64,000 bases of DNA from contig CAJNOP010000077.1 of NCBI GenBank assembly GCA_905250075.1, positions 197,094-261,093 on the forward strand. The letters are read 5' to 3'. Under the pieces are notes generated by a model. It searched no databases and was not told the origin of the DNA. It was given only the letters and a program-made list of their open reading frames with translations. A program made the position numbers and the translations under genes. The DNA is from Rotaria sp. Silwood1. Taxonomy: Eukaryota; Rotifera; Eurotatoria; Philodinida; Philodinidae. This document shows, one piece after another, positions 24,467-34,369 of the stretch; within the stretch, counting starts at the first letter, position 1, and each line of letters begins with the position of its first letter.

Positions 24467-25184
24467 TTAAGGGTACCCCCCCCCTCTTTTTTGACCCAAA
24501 ATTCGATTTTGAGTTGAGCCCAAGGTATGATAGCCTGAGGTGCCACCTACAACTGGAGACATTATTCGACTCGAAACATTTTACTTTTACCTATTTATTA
24601 GATCGAGAAAAAATTTTTTTTCATAGTAATCGTATGTAAATTTTTTTCATTTACTTAGCGTTTTGGAAAACAGCGATTTTCTACATCTTGATACATTACG
24701 ACCCCCTTTTTAGTTTGTCTGATCGAGCTGAAATTTTTACCACTAACACTTGAGAGTATTCTCCAGAGGTAAAATCGAGCGTTTTCATTTTTGATGTTCC
24801 TACTCCAAGTTACAGGGTCGCAAAAGCCAAGACCCGAAGCACAAATTCAAACCTTGCTCTATTTCTCTTATAAAAAAGAAAGAAAGTGAGATTTTTGGAA
24901 ATCCTTAATTTTACCTCTGGGGAATAGTGTTGGGCGTCTATAAACAAAATTTCAGCCCAATCGGGCAAAATTTAAGGGGGGTCGTAATGTAGCAGGATGC
25001 GGACCTCTGGAAAACCAGGGTTTTCCAGAAAACCCCTCGAAAACTTAGTTTAAATTTTTTTTCCTCGAACACGTATCTCGTTATTTTTGATGCTCTATCT
25101 GTGGTAAAAATTTCAGCTTGATCGGTTGTACCGTCTTCGAGAACCACAAAGTGTCAAAAAAGAGGGGGGGGGGGGTACCCTTAA
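24467..25184. mobile_element. TTAA-bounded foldback element (MITE-like)
   Basis: 718 bp bounded by near-perfect terminal inverted repeats of about 30 bp. The left end reads TTAAGGGTACC, nine C in the C-run, TCTTTTTTGAC (24467-24495); the right end reads GTCAAAAAAGAG, a G-run, GGTACCCTTAA (25153-25184). The C-run and G-run differ in length. Inside, a second imperfect inverted repeat pairs about 24660-24775 with about 24908-25040 (shared ACATTACGACCCCC, GGGCTGAAATTTT-like and CCAGAGGTAAAAT segments). TTAA at both edges is the target-site signature of piggyBac-type elements. No transposase frame exists, so it is non-autonomous. It sits just upstream of the broken F-box locus. Confidence 0.8.
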
Positions 25185-25730
25185 GTAATTTTGATGATGA
25201 AATAGCTTTCATGCAATATTATTCCTTTTGCTACAATAGAACAATCGTTGATAAATTTTAAAAGAATTCAACGTGAAATAATCTTGTTGTTATTTTATGA
25301 ATTTCATTAAAAAATCTGTTTGAGATGAATTTGAGAAGACAACAATGTTGAAATGAAAACTCAATGGCTTTTCATTGAAATTTGAAAAGCTTTTAGCGGC
25401 AATCGAGAAGTTTAATTGGAAATTTGACTTGCTTTAAATGTATTCAAACATCGATTGATACTCATTGGCAACANNNNNNNNNNTAAGAAATAGCTGATGT
25501 TCAACTATTCAGTAATTGAATACTTGAATAGTTGAATTCAAGTTTGACATATATAAACGGCTGAATTACATCTATTCTATGGATGTCTGAACGCGTTACA
25601 AATCAATGTATACGTTCGAGTGCGATTCTTGATTAAGATGCATCCAGACAGGCTCATATTATTGATGAAATGCGTTTCAATGCGAATAATTTCGTTTTTG
25701 CACTCGAATGCGTTTATTCTATTCTCTTGC
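25185..25730. other. Intergenic with a 10-N gap
   Basis: AT-rich. N run at 25474-25483. Between 25610 and 25712 an inverted pair CGTTCGAGTGCG / CACTCGAATGCG flanks about 80 nt, a possible small eroded foldback. Confidence 0.4.
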
Positions 25731-25844
25731 AGGCGTGGGTATAGGAGTGGGTATGAGTATTCTTGAAAAGACCTACACCCGTATTCATACACACAACAGC
25801 ATCCACATCCCACACCCACACCACACACACATCCACACACACCC
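25731..25844. repeat. Telomere-like inverted block E
   Basis: Short G-rich arm (GGCGTGGGTATAGGAGTGGG) then, after TTCTTGAAAAGA, a longer C-rich arm (CACACCCACACCACACACAC). Confidence 0.75.
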
Positions 25845-27989
25845 TTCTTACGAGTTCAAGTTTTCGGAACAATATAGTACGAAAATCTAATGCGTTACAA
25901 AGGCATTTACATGTGTACTTTTTACGCCTTTATTTTTATTAAAATTTCAATACATCTTTATGCGCTCTTATCCTTGTTCGTCTGACTGGGACGAAATATG
26001 AAAATACATAGAATAATTTAATTTATAATTTAGTAAGTTGTAAGTTAAGTAGAAATAATTTATATATATTTCCAATACAAACCATTGATAATTTAATTAC
26101 GCACAAATTAAATTGAAAGTAAATATAATTTGACACCCCTAATGTGAAGAAATTCTTCGATTATTCCACATGACACAACATGTCAACGTCCAACTTTAAT
26201 AGGTTACATGAGGATATCGGTATGAACTATCTTGTTGTAAAGTTATGTAATGTGAAGGAAGAAAAAAATGTGTATAGGTGAGAACATGGTGAAAGACGCG
26301 AACACGCATAATGATAAATGTATGAATACAAGAAAAATTGCCTACCTTATCAAGATTTCACACGCCATTGATGCATGCAAGGAGACACATGTTGAAAAAA
26401 AACAAGTAATTTTGTTATTGATAAGTACGTAGCACAGTCAGTTGCAAACACGGATAAAATAATATTCAAACGTTTCAATATCATTGGACATGTAAGTATG
26501 CTTGAGTCCTAATTTACCTACAAGACGTTCTACGAGATAGTGAAGCAGTTTTCAACACCGCTATATTGTTTAAATAAATCATTCGTCTCATTGATTAGTA
26601 CATTGAAAATTTTAAATAAATTCTGTTTTCTAGAAAACCGAGTTAGAAAAAAGCTCAAAGATATTCAAATTATTATTAATCCTCAAACGATTTTATAATA
26701 TCCGAGAGAACAGAAGTTTTGTTTTCATTGCTGCTATTCGCTTGTTATCTTTTAATCTTCGTATTTTATTTTTCTGAATTTATCATCCTTATTATTATAA
26801 GCATTGGACTGAATGGCAAATAAAGTTGTTGAAAACATCCATTATTTCATTCTAGTTATTAAGTTCCGTAGTAGGTAGAGGTGAAGAAAAGGCAGCTACG
26901 AAAAGTCTAATTTTTGTAAAAATTAGACCTTCGCTAGGAATTCTACATGTTTAATTAAGTGTATAAAAGCTGTTTTCCAATAGTTCTAATATTAGTTCTT
27001 GTATGCGATAAAATAAACTTATTTTTAGATCAACAAGACAATGGATCACAGATTTAATTATAAACAGTTGTGTTTTTTGCTTCTTTGTTCCGACTAAATG
27101 ATGCTTAAAAGAATCTAAATAAAAAATGAAATAAAATAATTTTTAATAAGTAAATAAATACTTTCTTTTCCGGTTTTCAAATTGCACTAAATACAAGAAT
27201 AAATAATAATAAAAAAATAATATTTTGCATGAATACTTACTTTTCTTTTGGCACTAAGATCGTCATAAATAAAACAATGATATAGTAATAATAATTCATA
27301 TAATAAACACTTACTGCTTATTGCAATGTTCATAATCATCTAAATTAAAAAGAACGTTATCAAATATATACATATATGTATAGAGAGAGAGGGATAGTTT
27401 CACCGCCGGTATACCAGCGTTAGCTCAAGTAAATATACGACATGGGTGATTTTACGTGAAGTAGCATTGAAAATACTATGTGTGCGCAGAAAAAGACATT
27501 ACTCCATGTACAGGATTTTGACATATAAAGCATTGATTAAGCGAATTTTCTATAGAATCTAATCAAGTAAAACTTTATTCGCAAACATTTCTAATCACAT
27601 CATTATATAGAGCTCTGAATTCTAAATAAAATTAGATACATTGTAAATCGTTCAACCTACAAATGGCTGGACTATAGGCTTTACAAGATTTCCATATATT
27701 AAATTCTCCATATCAGTTTCTAATAGGGCGTTTATAGTGACTTTTAGTATTATCACTGTCAAATTGCAACAGTAGATCCGACTATGTTATTAATATTTTA
27801 TCTTCAGAGAATGTTGGGACTTTAATGGAAAGACTATAGAAAATACTCAGCTAGTAGCTTTCATCAAAAGTCACTAGATGGTTAAGTCGTTACTGTTAGG
27901 AAATCTTGCTTCTTGTCGCATGATCACTAAGTAAAGGCTTAAGTTATATTTAGATTCTGTCTACACAACATTGAGCTACACTCAAAAAT
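25845..27989. other. Intergenic, hairpin at 26905
   Basis: About 2.1 kb of AT-rich DNA with no supported gene. It holds a hairpin at 26905-26928 (GTCTAATTTTT / AAAAATTAGAC, 2-nt loop, arms extending imperfectly outward) and a GC-richer motif at 27404-27447 shared with 42180-42233. Confidence 0.45.
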
Positions 27990-30572
27990 ATGGCTGCTGA
28001 TTCAATAAAAAATGCTATTCGAAAGTTAGAAGAAGCTTTTGTTCCGGATGTCGATTTCTTGTTGGATGATAATATTGGCCATGCATTCGAGACTCTCTGC
28101 AATTGCCTGAAAGAAATCATTAGTACGCCTGAATCCTACTCTAGCGATCAGAAGCATCAACTGGTTGCGCAACTGAAACAGTTTCAAATTAATATGTTTC
28201 GTGAGCTGCTTCTGTGGTTTTCACCGTCTATTCCAGCATCAGTCCTGAGTAATCTTTTCAACACCATTCTTTATCAAATCCAGATCGAAATGGTAATAAA
28301 TGAAAGCATTAATGATATCTACTTTGATGCATCACTCAACTGTTTAATCACCGATGTCACTATCGATTATTTATTTGAAGTTCGACAAAGTACTCTTATT
28401 GATGAATACTTTCTTCGTATGCTTTGCACTATTGGTTCTTGGGCAATGTGGAACAGATTAAAAAGATCTCATTCAACCAGCGTCAAATGGAAAAATCAAC
28501 CGACATTTTTTCAATTGAATAATGAAACTGATCGTCTTCTACGAGGAATTCTCACCTATATAAATCGTCATTTTCGGGAGAATCCAATGAGTAATGTTCA
28601 GGTTGCGGTTTTTACCTGGGCTCAAAGTATCATGGATGTCATTCCATTTGTGCCATTCTTTGTCAAAACCGGCTATCCAGAAGCAACTCTAGAATGGTTA
28701 TCCATTGAACCAAATGAGACGATGATCAGCCTTAGATCATGGCGTGAAAGTCTTGATTTTGTTCACAATCTTGCTCGTCACGAATCGGGCGTAAAAGCAT
28801 TGAATCAATTGGGAGCTATTTCGATTCTCAAAGCATGGAAAGGACGGTACCTTTCCGAATCAACATTATCGAATGACGAAAATTATGAAGATTTACGCGT
28901 AGTCTATTATATGAGCTATGCCTTATTACTTGAACCGGCATTACTGAAACGAGAGAACTCAATGGACCTTCAAGTCGCTCTCGATCATATTCTTGATCGA
29001 GCAGTTCAAGCATTTCAGTCGACTTCTCTCCATTATGGCCCATATCATGTATCTGAATTTTGGACAGCACTAGCGAGATTTACAGTTAATGACGAGTGCC
29101 TCCTATACATGTTGATACGCGAAGATATGTTCGAATTTTCCATGCAGAAGTTTCTCGAATACAATAAACTATTACTGCTTGATGTCAATTCCGAATCATC
29201 TGATTTGGATACCCTAATGTGTTCGCTATTGTATACAATTTTCTGGTCAATTAGTTTTCAAACGAATTATCATGTAAAATTGAAAACGAACACGGAATTT
29301 GTTGGATTCATACAGCAAACTGCTAAGAAGAATTCAAATGATGGATATGTCGGGAGTATAAGACAATCTGCCAATGGAATTCTGTTTAATCTTGATTTAA
29401 TTCAACAATCTCACCTACCTAGTAAACCAGACATCGATGATCATATTGATGGTGTGAAAGTCATGATATCGTATTCACATAAAGATAGTGCATTTTGTCG
29501 ACGACTAGTCAACACTCTGAAAGATCAAGTACAAGGAGATTTGTGGGTGGATTTCATCAAACTAGAGCCACCGTACGAAGACGATTGGGAAGAAATTGCC
29601 GAAGCGATTAGCAATTGTGACGTAGTAGCGATGATTGTTACCGCAGATTATTGCAGCTCGAAAAGTTGTCGTCGAGAGGTGATTCATTCTGATAAACGCA
29701 ATAAACCAATGATACCTATTTATCAGGGTTCAGAGTACGAACCAGATGATTGGTTTGAAATTCGAGCTGGTTCAGCAACTTGGGTACGTTTCGGTTCTAT
29801 GAATAGCGATGAAGAAGTAATGCAAACTCTTGTGAAACTAATTAATTCTCACAAAAAAACAAAAAATCGTTCTGATGTAGCTATAGTCTCTCAAAAGCCA
29901 TATCTTGAAAATAATCACACGGTTCCACCGATTATGATTTTGACTCAAACTAGTGACATCCTCTCGTCGCCATTGCCAGATCCTGTTCCACTACTCCCTC
30001 TTCCCACCTCAAATCTCACGACTTCGTCACTAGTAACAACTCCTAGAAAACCAATTGAACAATGGACTAGTGAAGAAGTTCATCAATGGCTCTGTCTACC
30101 TCCGTCAATCCTGCAGTTTTCAAGTGGTCGTGCTTTACTTGCTTACGCGCGATTAATACCAGACGAAGATGCAGAACGCGATGAGTATGAACGAAGTCTA
30201 AAGAAACGTGGTCTGACACGTGAACAATGGGCAAATCTGATTTGCTCTCTTAAGACTCTCCGCCTACTACACATCATGGAAACGTCATCGAAAGCTCTGC
30301 CTGAGCAATGGTCAAGCGACGAAGTGAAGTGTTGGTTTGAACAAAACAAGCTATCTAACTATCTAATAGATACATTCGCCTTCGTCGATGGAATGGAGCT
30401 TGTCATTTACGCTAAAATGATGACCACAGCACTCGTGCGTATCGATTCAGAATACGATCGATTGCGAACTCGAATTCAGGCTCGGTACAATGGGCAAGAT
30501 CTACTTCAATTAGATGAATATGTTCGACTCGTGAGAGCACTCAAAAAGATTGTCGAACAATCACAACTGTAA
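27990..30572 (+). CDS. TIR domain protein with helical N-terminus and two SAM-like domains
   Basis: A single-exon gene of 860 aa starting at MAADSIKNAIRKLEE. Residues 1-480 are alpha-helical and could be armadillo-like (not proven). A TIR domain spans about 489-602: box 1 VKVMISYSHKD, DLWVDFIKLE, SNCDVVAMIVTADYCSSK, and SCRREVIHS, whose Glu563 sits where the NADase glutamate of enzymatic TIRs lies. After a Pro/Ser-rich linker come two SAM-like modules, each opening with a W-S/T-S-x-E-V signature: EQWTSEEVHQWL (from 690) and EQWSSDEVKCWF (from 772). The domains are those of SARM1 but in the order helical-TIR-SAM-SAM instead of ARM-SAM-SAM-TIR. A role in innate or cell-death signalling by NAD cleavage is inference. 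It is intronless although neighbours have introns. Confidence 0.8.
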   Translation: MAADSIKNAIRKLEEAFVPDVDFLLDDNIGHAFETLCNCLKEIISTPESYSSDQKHQLVAQLKQFQINMFRELLLWFSPSIPASVLSNLFNTILYQIQIEMVINESINDIYFDASLNCLITDVTIDYLFEVRQSTLIDEYFLRMLCTIGSWAMWNRLKRSHSTSVKWKNQPTFFQLNNETDRLLRGILTYINRHFRENPMSNVQVAVFTWAQSIMDVIPFVPFFVKTGYPEATLEWLSIEPNETMISLRSWRESLDFVHNLARHESGVKALNQLGAISILKAWKGRYLSESTLSNDENYEDLRVVYYMSYALLLEPALLKRENSMDLQVALDHILDRAVQAFQSTSLHYGPYHVSEFWTALARFTVNDECLLYMLIREDMFEFSMQKFLEYNKLLLLDVNSESSDLDTLMCSLLYTIFWSISFQTNYHVKLKTNTEFVGFIQQTAKKNSNDGYVGSIRQSANGILFNLDLIQQSHLPSKPDIDDHIDGVKVMISYSHKDSAFCRRLVNTLKDQVQGDLWVDFIKLEPPYEDDWEEIAEAISNCDVVAMIVTADYCSSKSCRREVIHSDKRNKPMIPIYQGSEYEPDDWFEIRAGSATWVRFGSMNSDEEVMQTLVKLINSHKKTKNRSDVAIVSQKPYLENNHTVPPIMILTQTSDILSSPLPDPVPLLPLPTSNLTTSSLVTTPRKPIEQWTSEEVHQWLCLPPSILQFSSGRALLAYARLIPDEDAERDEYERSLKKRGLTREQWANLICSLKTLRLLHIMETSSKALPEQWSSDEVKCWFEQNKLSNYLIDTFAFVDGMELVIYAKMMTTALVRIDSEYDRLRTRIQARYNGQDLLQLDEYVRLVRALKKIVEQSQL

Positions 30573-30708
30573 TGTGAACTGAATCTTGATACTAAATTCT
30601 CTCATGTCTTATGAACTTTATTTCGTAAAAGTCTTCATTATGTAACTAAAATACTCTTTCCAACAGTGTCATTGTTCAACGAGCCACTATTTATCCCCCC
30701 TTGTTTCC
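30573..30708. other. 3' flank of the TIR gene
   Basis: Short AT-rich spacer between the convergent TIR gene and a small minus-strand frame. No polyadenylation signal stands out. Confidence 0.3.
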
Positions 30709-30915
30709 TTAGTGAACTCCTTCAAAGTACAATTCTCTGCTGTTACACTTGTAGAACTCTAATGGCATTTGCAACTGATTTCTTCTATAAAACTTAACAT
30801 GTTCTTCGCAAAATTTTCCATTGGAGCATTTCGCACACGTCAGCCAATGAACGAAACGTTTATTTATTTCATCCTCGATAGGACAAGATAATTTTTTTGA
30901 ACTTCTCCTGTTCAT
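30709..30915 (-). CDS. Possible small Cys/His-rich protein
   Basis: 68 aa from an ATG (MNRRSSKKLSCPIEDE). It carries Cys/His pairs in a zinc-binding-like spacing (CAKCSNGKFCEEHVKFY, then YKC). The composition looks coding rather than random. It converges with the TIR gene 136 nt away. It may be one exon of a longer gene or a decayed remnant; no family recognised. Confidence 0.3.
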   Translation of the reverse strand: MNRRSSKKLSCPIEDEINKRFVHWLTCAKCSNGKFCEEHVKFYRRNQLQMPLEFYKCNSRELYFEGVH

Positions 30916-31150
30916 CTCATAAGAGACATAGAAGCTGTACTGGAATGAAATTATCTTAAAGGCTTATTATTAGTCTAGAATCACTGTAGTTTCCGAATTA
31001 TTTTCATGCTTCACTTTTGTTCCCAGATATTTCAAGTAAACAGCCAGGATCAATGTAACGATATTGAGAGCTCATTCACGTGTGCATGGTAAAAAGTTAG
31101 TAAATACGAGAGTGCCATAGTTGATATGAGATGAAGATCTAGTTCTAGAT

Positions 31151-31187
31151 GAGAGTGTGGGCAAAGAAAAACCCATATCCACACCCA
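31151..31187. repeat. Telomere-like inverted block F
   Basis: Small block: GAGAGTGTGGGC, spacer AAAGAAAAA, then CCCATATCCACACCC. Confidence 0.65.
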
Positions 31188-31407
31188 AAAGAATTTGCTG
31201 CTTCGTTAATCTCTGTCGTTTTCGAGAAGAAACATGTTGAAGATCTCTGTAACAATCATTTCTTCGTCAATAACTGGTCTTCCTGTCAGAGAATCGCGAC
31301 TTAAACACAAAGATACTAGTACATGATTCATAATTCCAACAAAAACAGAATAAAAGAGAACCGTACTGACAATTTCAGACAAGTAAACGTCTCATCATAA
31401 CTAATAC

Positions 31408-31534
31408 GAGTGTGGTTGTGGGGTAAGTGTTCGGTATGAGTGTGGGTGTGGGGGAATACGGGTTTGAATGTTCCGAAACAAAACCATATCCATACCCACA
31501 TCCACATCTACATCCGCATCCACATCTACACCCG
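31408..31534. repeat. Telomere-like inverted block G
   Basis: G-rich arm 31408 to about 31464 (GAGTGTGGTTGTGGGG; GTGGGTGTGGGGG), spacer with TTTGAATGTTCCGAAACAAA, then a C-rich arm to 31534 (CCATACCCACATCCACATC). Confidence 0.8.
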
Positions 31535-32552
31535 TTATAGAGTGTCAAGCATCATCGTGTCTTCCCTCTATGATATTGCTCCGAATAAAATGTACAAATC
31601 AAGCACTCTTAATAGTATATTTTACTTTGGAACTTTTTTTTTCATGCTTACTAAGGAAGATAGCGAACTGATAAATCGCTTTTAAGTCGAAACTTATGTG
31701 CATCGTGTAGGTCGTAGTAAAATATGAATATTCTGAAAAGAGTTCGTGTCAACAGCTTATTGTTGGCGAGATACTGCATTTTTACGGTAATTTTTTATCA
31801 TGAAGCCATGGTCTCTTCAAAAACATCAGAAATACTGAGTTTCGAATTTCCACTTGAAACTTTCTACAGAGACAGGCCTCGGTGAGAATAGTTTATTGTG
31901 AAAGTTTCAGATCTTTTGACTGTTCCTAGTCTTAAATAAGAGGACCGAAATCCGCTGGTGTATATGAGTCATGTAAAAGCATGCTGTGCCGTAGCTATAC
32001 CTTAGTATAGGAAAAAAAAGTAGGAACGAATTAATATGCGATGTGTGTACGAAATATTTTGTTTCTGTCTTTTAGTCGAGAATAAAATGAGTCACATGGC
32101 GTCGCTATCGAAATGTCTCAAAGAGAAAAAGAAAACACAACGATAAAAGAAAGTAAATTGTACTACAGAAAACAAAGATCACAAGCGTTATATACGAGAA
32201 TTAACTATTTTGTAATGCCAAAATCGTTGAAAATTTGAAATGGACAAAGTATTAATTGAAACTCGATTTTGTTGAGTCAATTTTGCAAGAAATGTATTTA
32301 ATACAAATATTATTATTTTATATTCTGTTACAAAAAACAAAGCAATACCTTCTTTTTTTTTCCTATCAACGATACTTCACCTTTCTTGCAAAATACGAAA
32401 AAACATAAGAGAAACCACGTTTTTTTTCTCACATACCATAACATTAATGTTGTATTTTGTTTTAATAAACGGCAAGAGACCGTAAGAGTATATTCTTGAT
32501 TTTCGAATAATGTTGCCAAGTATAGACACAAGATCTGATTTGAATTTTTCAG

Positions 32553-34369
32553 ATGTCATCTTCTACATTACGTATAAGCAATCTCGAAGAATTACCTGAT
32601 GAAATACTTTTATTAATCTGTGGATATTTATCATCTACTGATATTCTCTTCTCTTTCTATGGTCTTAATTTTCGACTTTCTCAAACAATCAGTGGTTTTT
32701 GTCGACATGTTGTTCTGGGACAAGTTTCATTTAAGCAATTCAATTATATTTGCAAAGCAATTCTACCGGCTATTGGTACTAATATTTGCTCATTAGTTGT
32801 GAGTAATGACTGGAAAGGCGTTCTCTCACAAATATTTCTTAACTACTTCAGTGAAAAAATGTCTTTGGCATTTCCACGTCTAAAGCGTTTGATCCTCACT
32901 ACATTTCGTATTGGTTCGTTAATGTCGTTTCTTGATTGTCTTCAAAATTTGCCTGAATTATTTGAACTCAAGTTAATTAGTTTGTATGAGATGGGCAAGG
33001 AGTCAGCTAACGTGGAAGTATTACTGCACCGAATTTTTACTGCAAATAATAATCGGTTAAGCTCGATTTTCTTTGACGATGATTCATTATCTTTTCCATA
33101 TGTAAGTAACAATGATATATGTTATTCACACATTGAAAAGTTAACTATTGAATTAAAAACTCTAAATGATCTTTATGAACTTCTTACAGTATTGCCTCGA
33201 CTAAAATACCTTGATGCGGCTATCAATGATGGATCCTCTAAGTTTCCTGAAGAAATACAAAATATTCTAATCCTTACTTTAAGACAATTTCGTTTACGTT
33301 CATTTGTTCATAACTGGAATCTTGATGAACTTGCATTATTTTTAAAACGTATTCCTAATGTTCAGGAGCTCACGATTCAGATTAAAACTGACTATGACAC
33401 TCGTCTGATCGATGGTCAACAAATATTTTTTCATATATCATCCTTATCTCTGACAAAGTTTAGTTATTTTCTTGAATTTGACTATTCACATTCTTTTGAT
33501 GATACAAATATTCTTTCTAGTTGGCAACAATTTAATCAAGAATTTATTTGTATTAAAAGTGATGATAATAATACTCTAGTTCTAATTACATTACCTTTCG
33601 AGTGTTCTTATTTATTTCTTCGATGTTCAATAGCTAAAAACAAAATCTTTAGCGATATTTATGGTTCTCAAGTTAGATATTTAACTTTATGTGACGTTTC
33701 AACACAATTAGCTGAAACATTCTCCATCACGAACAAGTGTCATCGGATACACACTTTCGTTCTAAGAGTTGATGAAACGATTGTCCCAAGTAAGATTTAA
33801 TGTTTTCTATCAATTAATATAGATTCATATTGTATATAGAATCTGTTCAACAAATTCAACTTTGTAAATTGCCTTATCTTAAATGTTTTGTGGCACTGGA
33901 AAAACCTTCAGTCAATGCAGATGATTTTAGAAAACTATGTGAAGCATCACCTAATTTATATCATTTAGCAGTCAATTACGAATTTATTGAACCGATGTTT
34001 GACAATAAATCTGTGTGTTATTTTCTAGAACATCGCATTACTCATTTACTGATCAGTGTAACTTCGATTATAAGTCTTGAGCCGGTTACTGTTTCAATAT
34101 CTCGCCTTGCATCTGTGTTTCCATCATTGAAACATTTATATTTTTACATAGAAATATATAATCAATCTGTGGAATCATTAATTTTATCTATTTTTAATCA
34201 TTTAAGTAAATGGAATTTTCTAGTATCATTTGGTGTAGCAAATATAACAATGGATTCCAAAATACTGGCAAAAGGTATTCGTGAATGGGTACTTGAAAAT
34301 TCATTTTTGAATGATAACGACTCATTTCTTACTGATTACAGTGCAGAGACATTTCGTCTTTGGCTTTAA
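32553..34369 (+). CDS. F-box protein with long repeat-rich C-terminal region
   Basis: Exons 32553-33789 and 33840-34369 with a 50-nt intron (phase 1, A|AA giving Lys) encode 588 aa. The F-box lies at residues 11-50 (LEELPDEILLLICGYLSS). The rest has irregular leucine-rich-like repeats (FPRLKRLILTTFRIGSL, LPRLKYLDAAIND, IPNVQELTIQIK, FPSLKHLYFYIEI). F-box proteins bind Skp1 and bring substrates to SCF ubiquitin ligases; the substrate here is unknown. No stop or frameshift is seen. Its style matches the two broken relatives at 21088-24176 and 38811-40035, so it belongs to an expanded family in this genome. Confidence 0.82.

Larger units (their letters stand above)
30916..32552. other. Intergenic with two telomere-like blocks
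   Basis: No supported gene. Contains blocks F and G; the frames at 31440-31685 and 31468-31671 arise from block G. Confidence 0.45.

Noticed and set aside
24415-25147. Open frames within the TTAA foldback element
   Set aside because: Short, with no transposase motifs; they arise from the repeat sequence.
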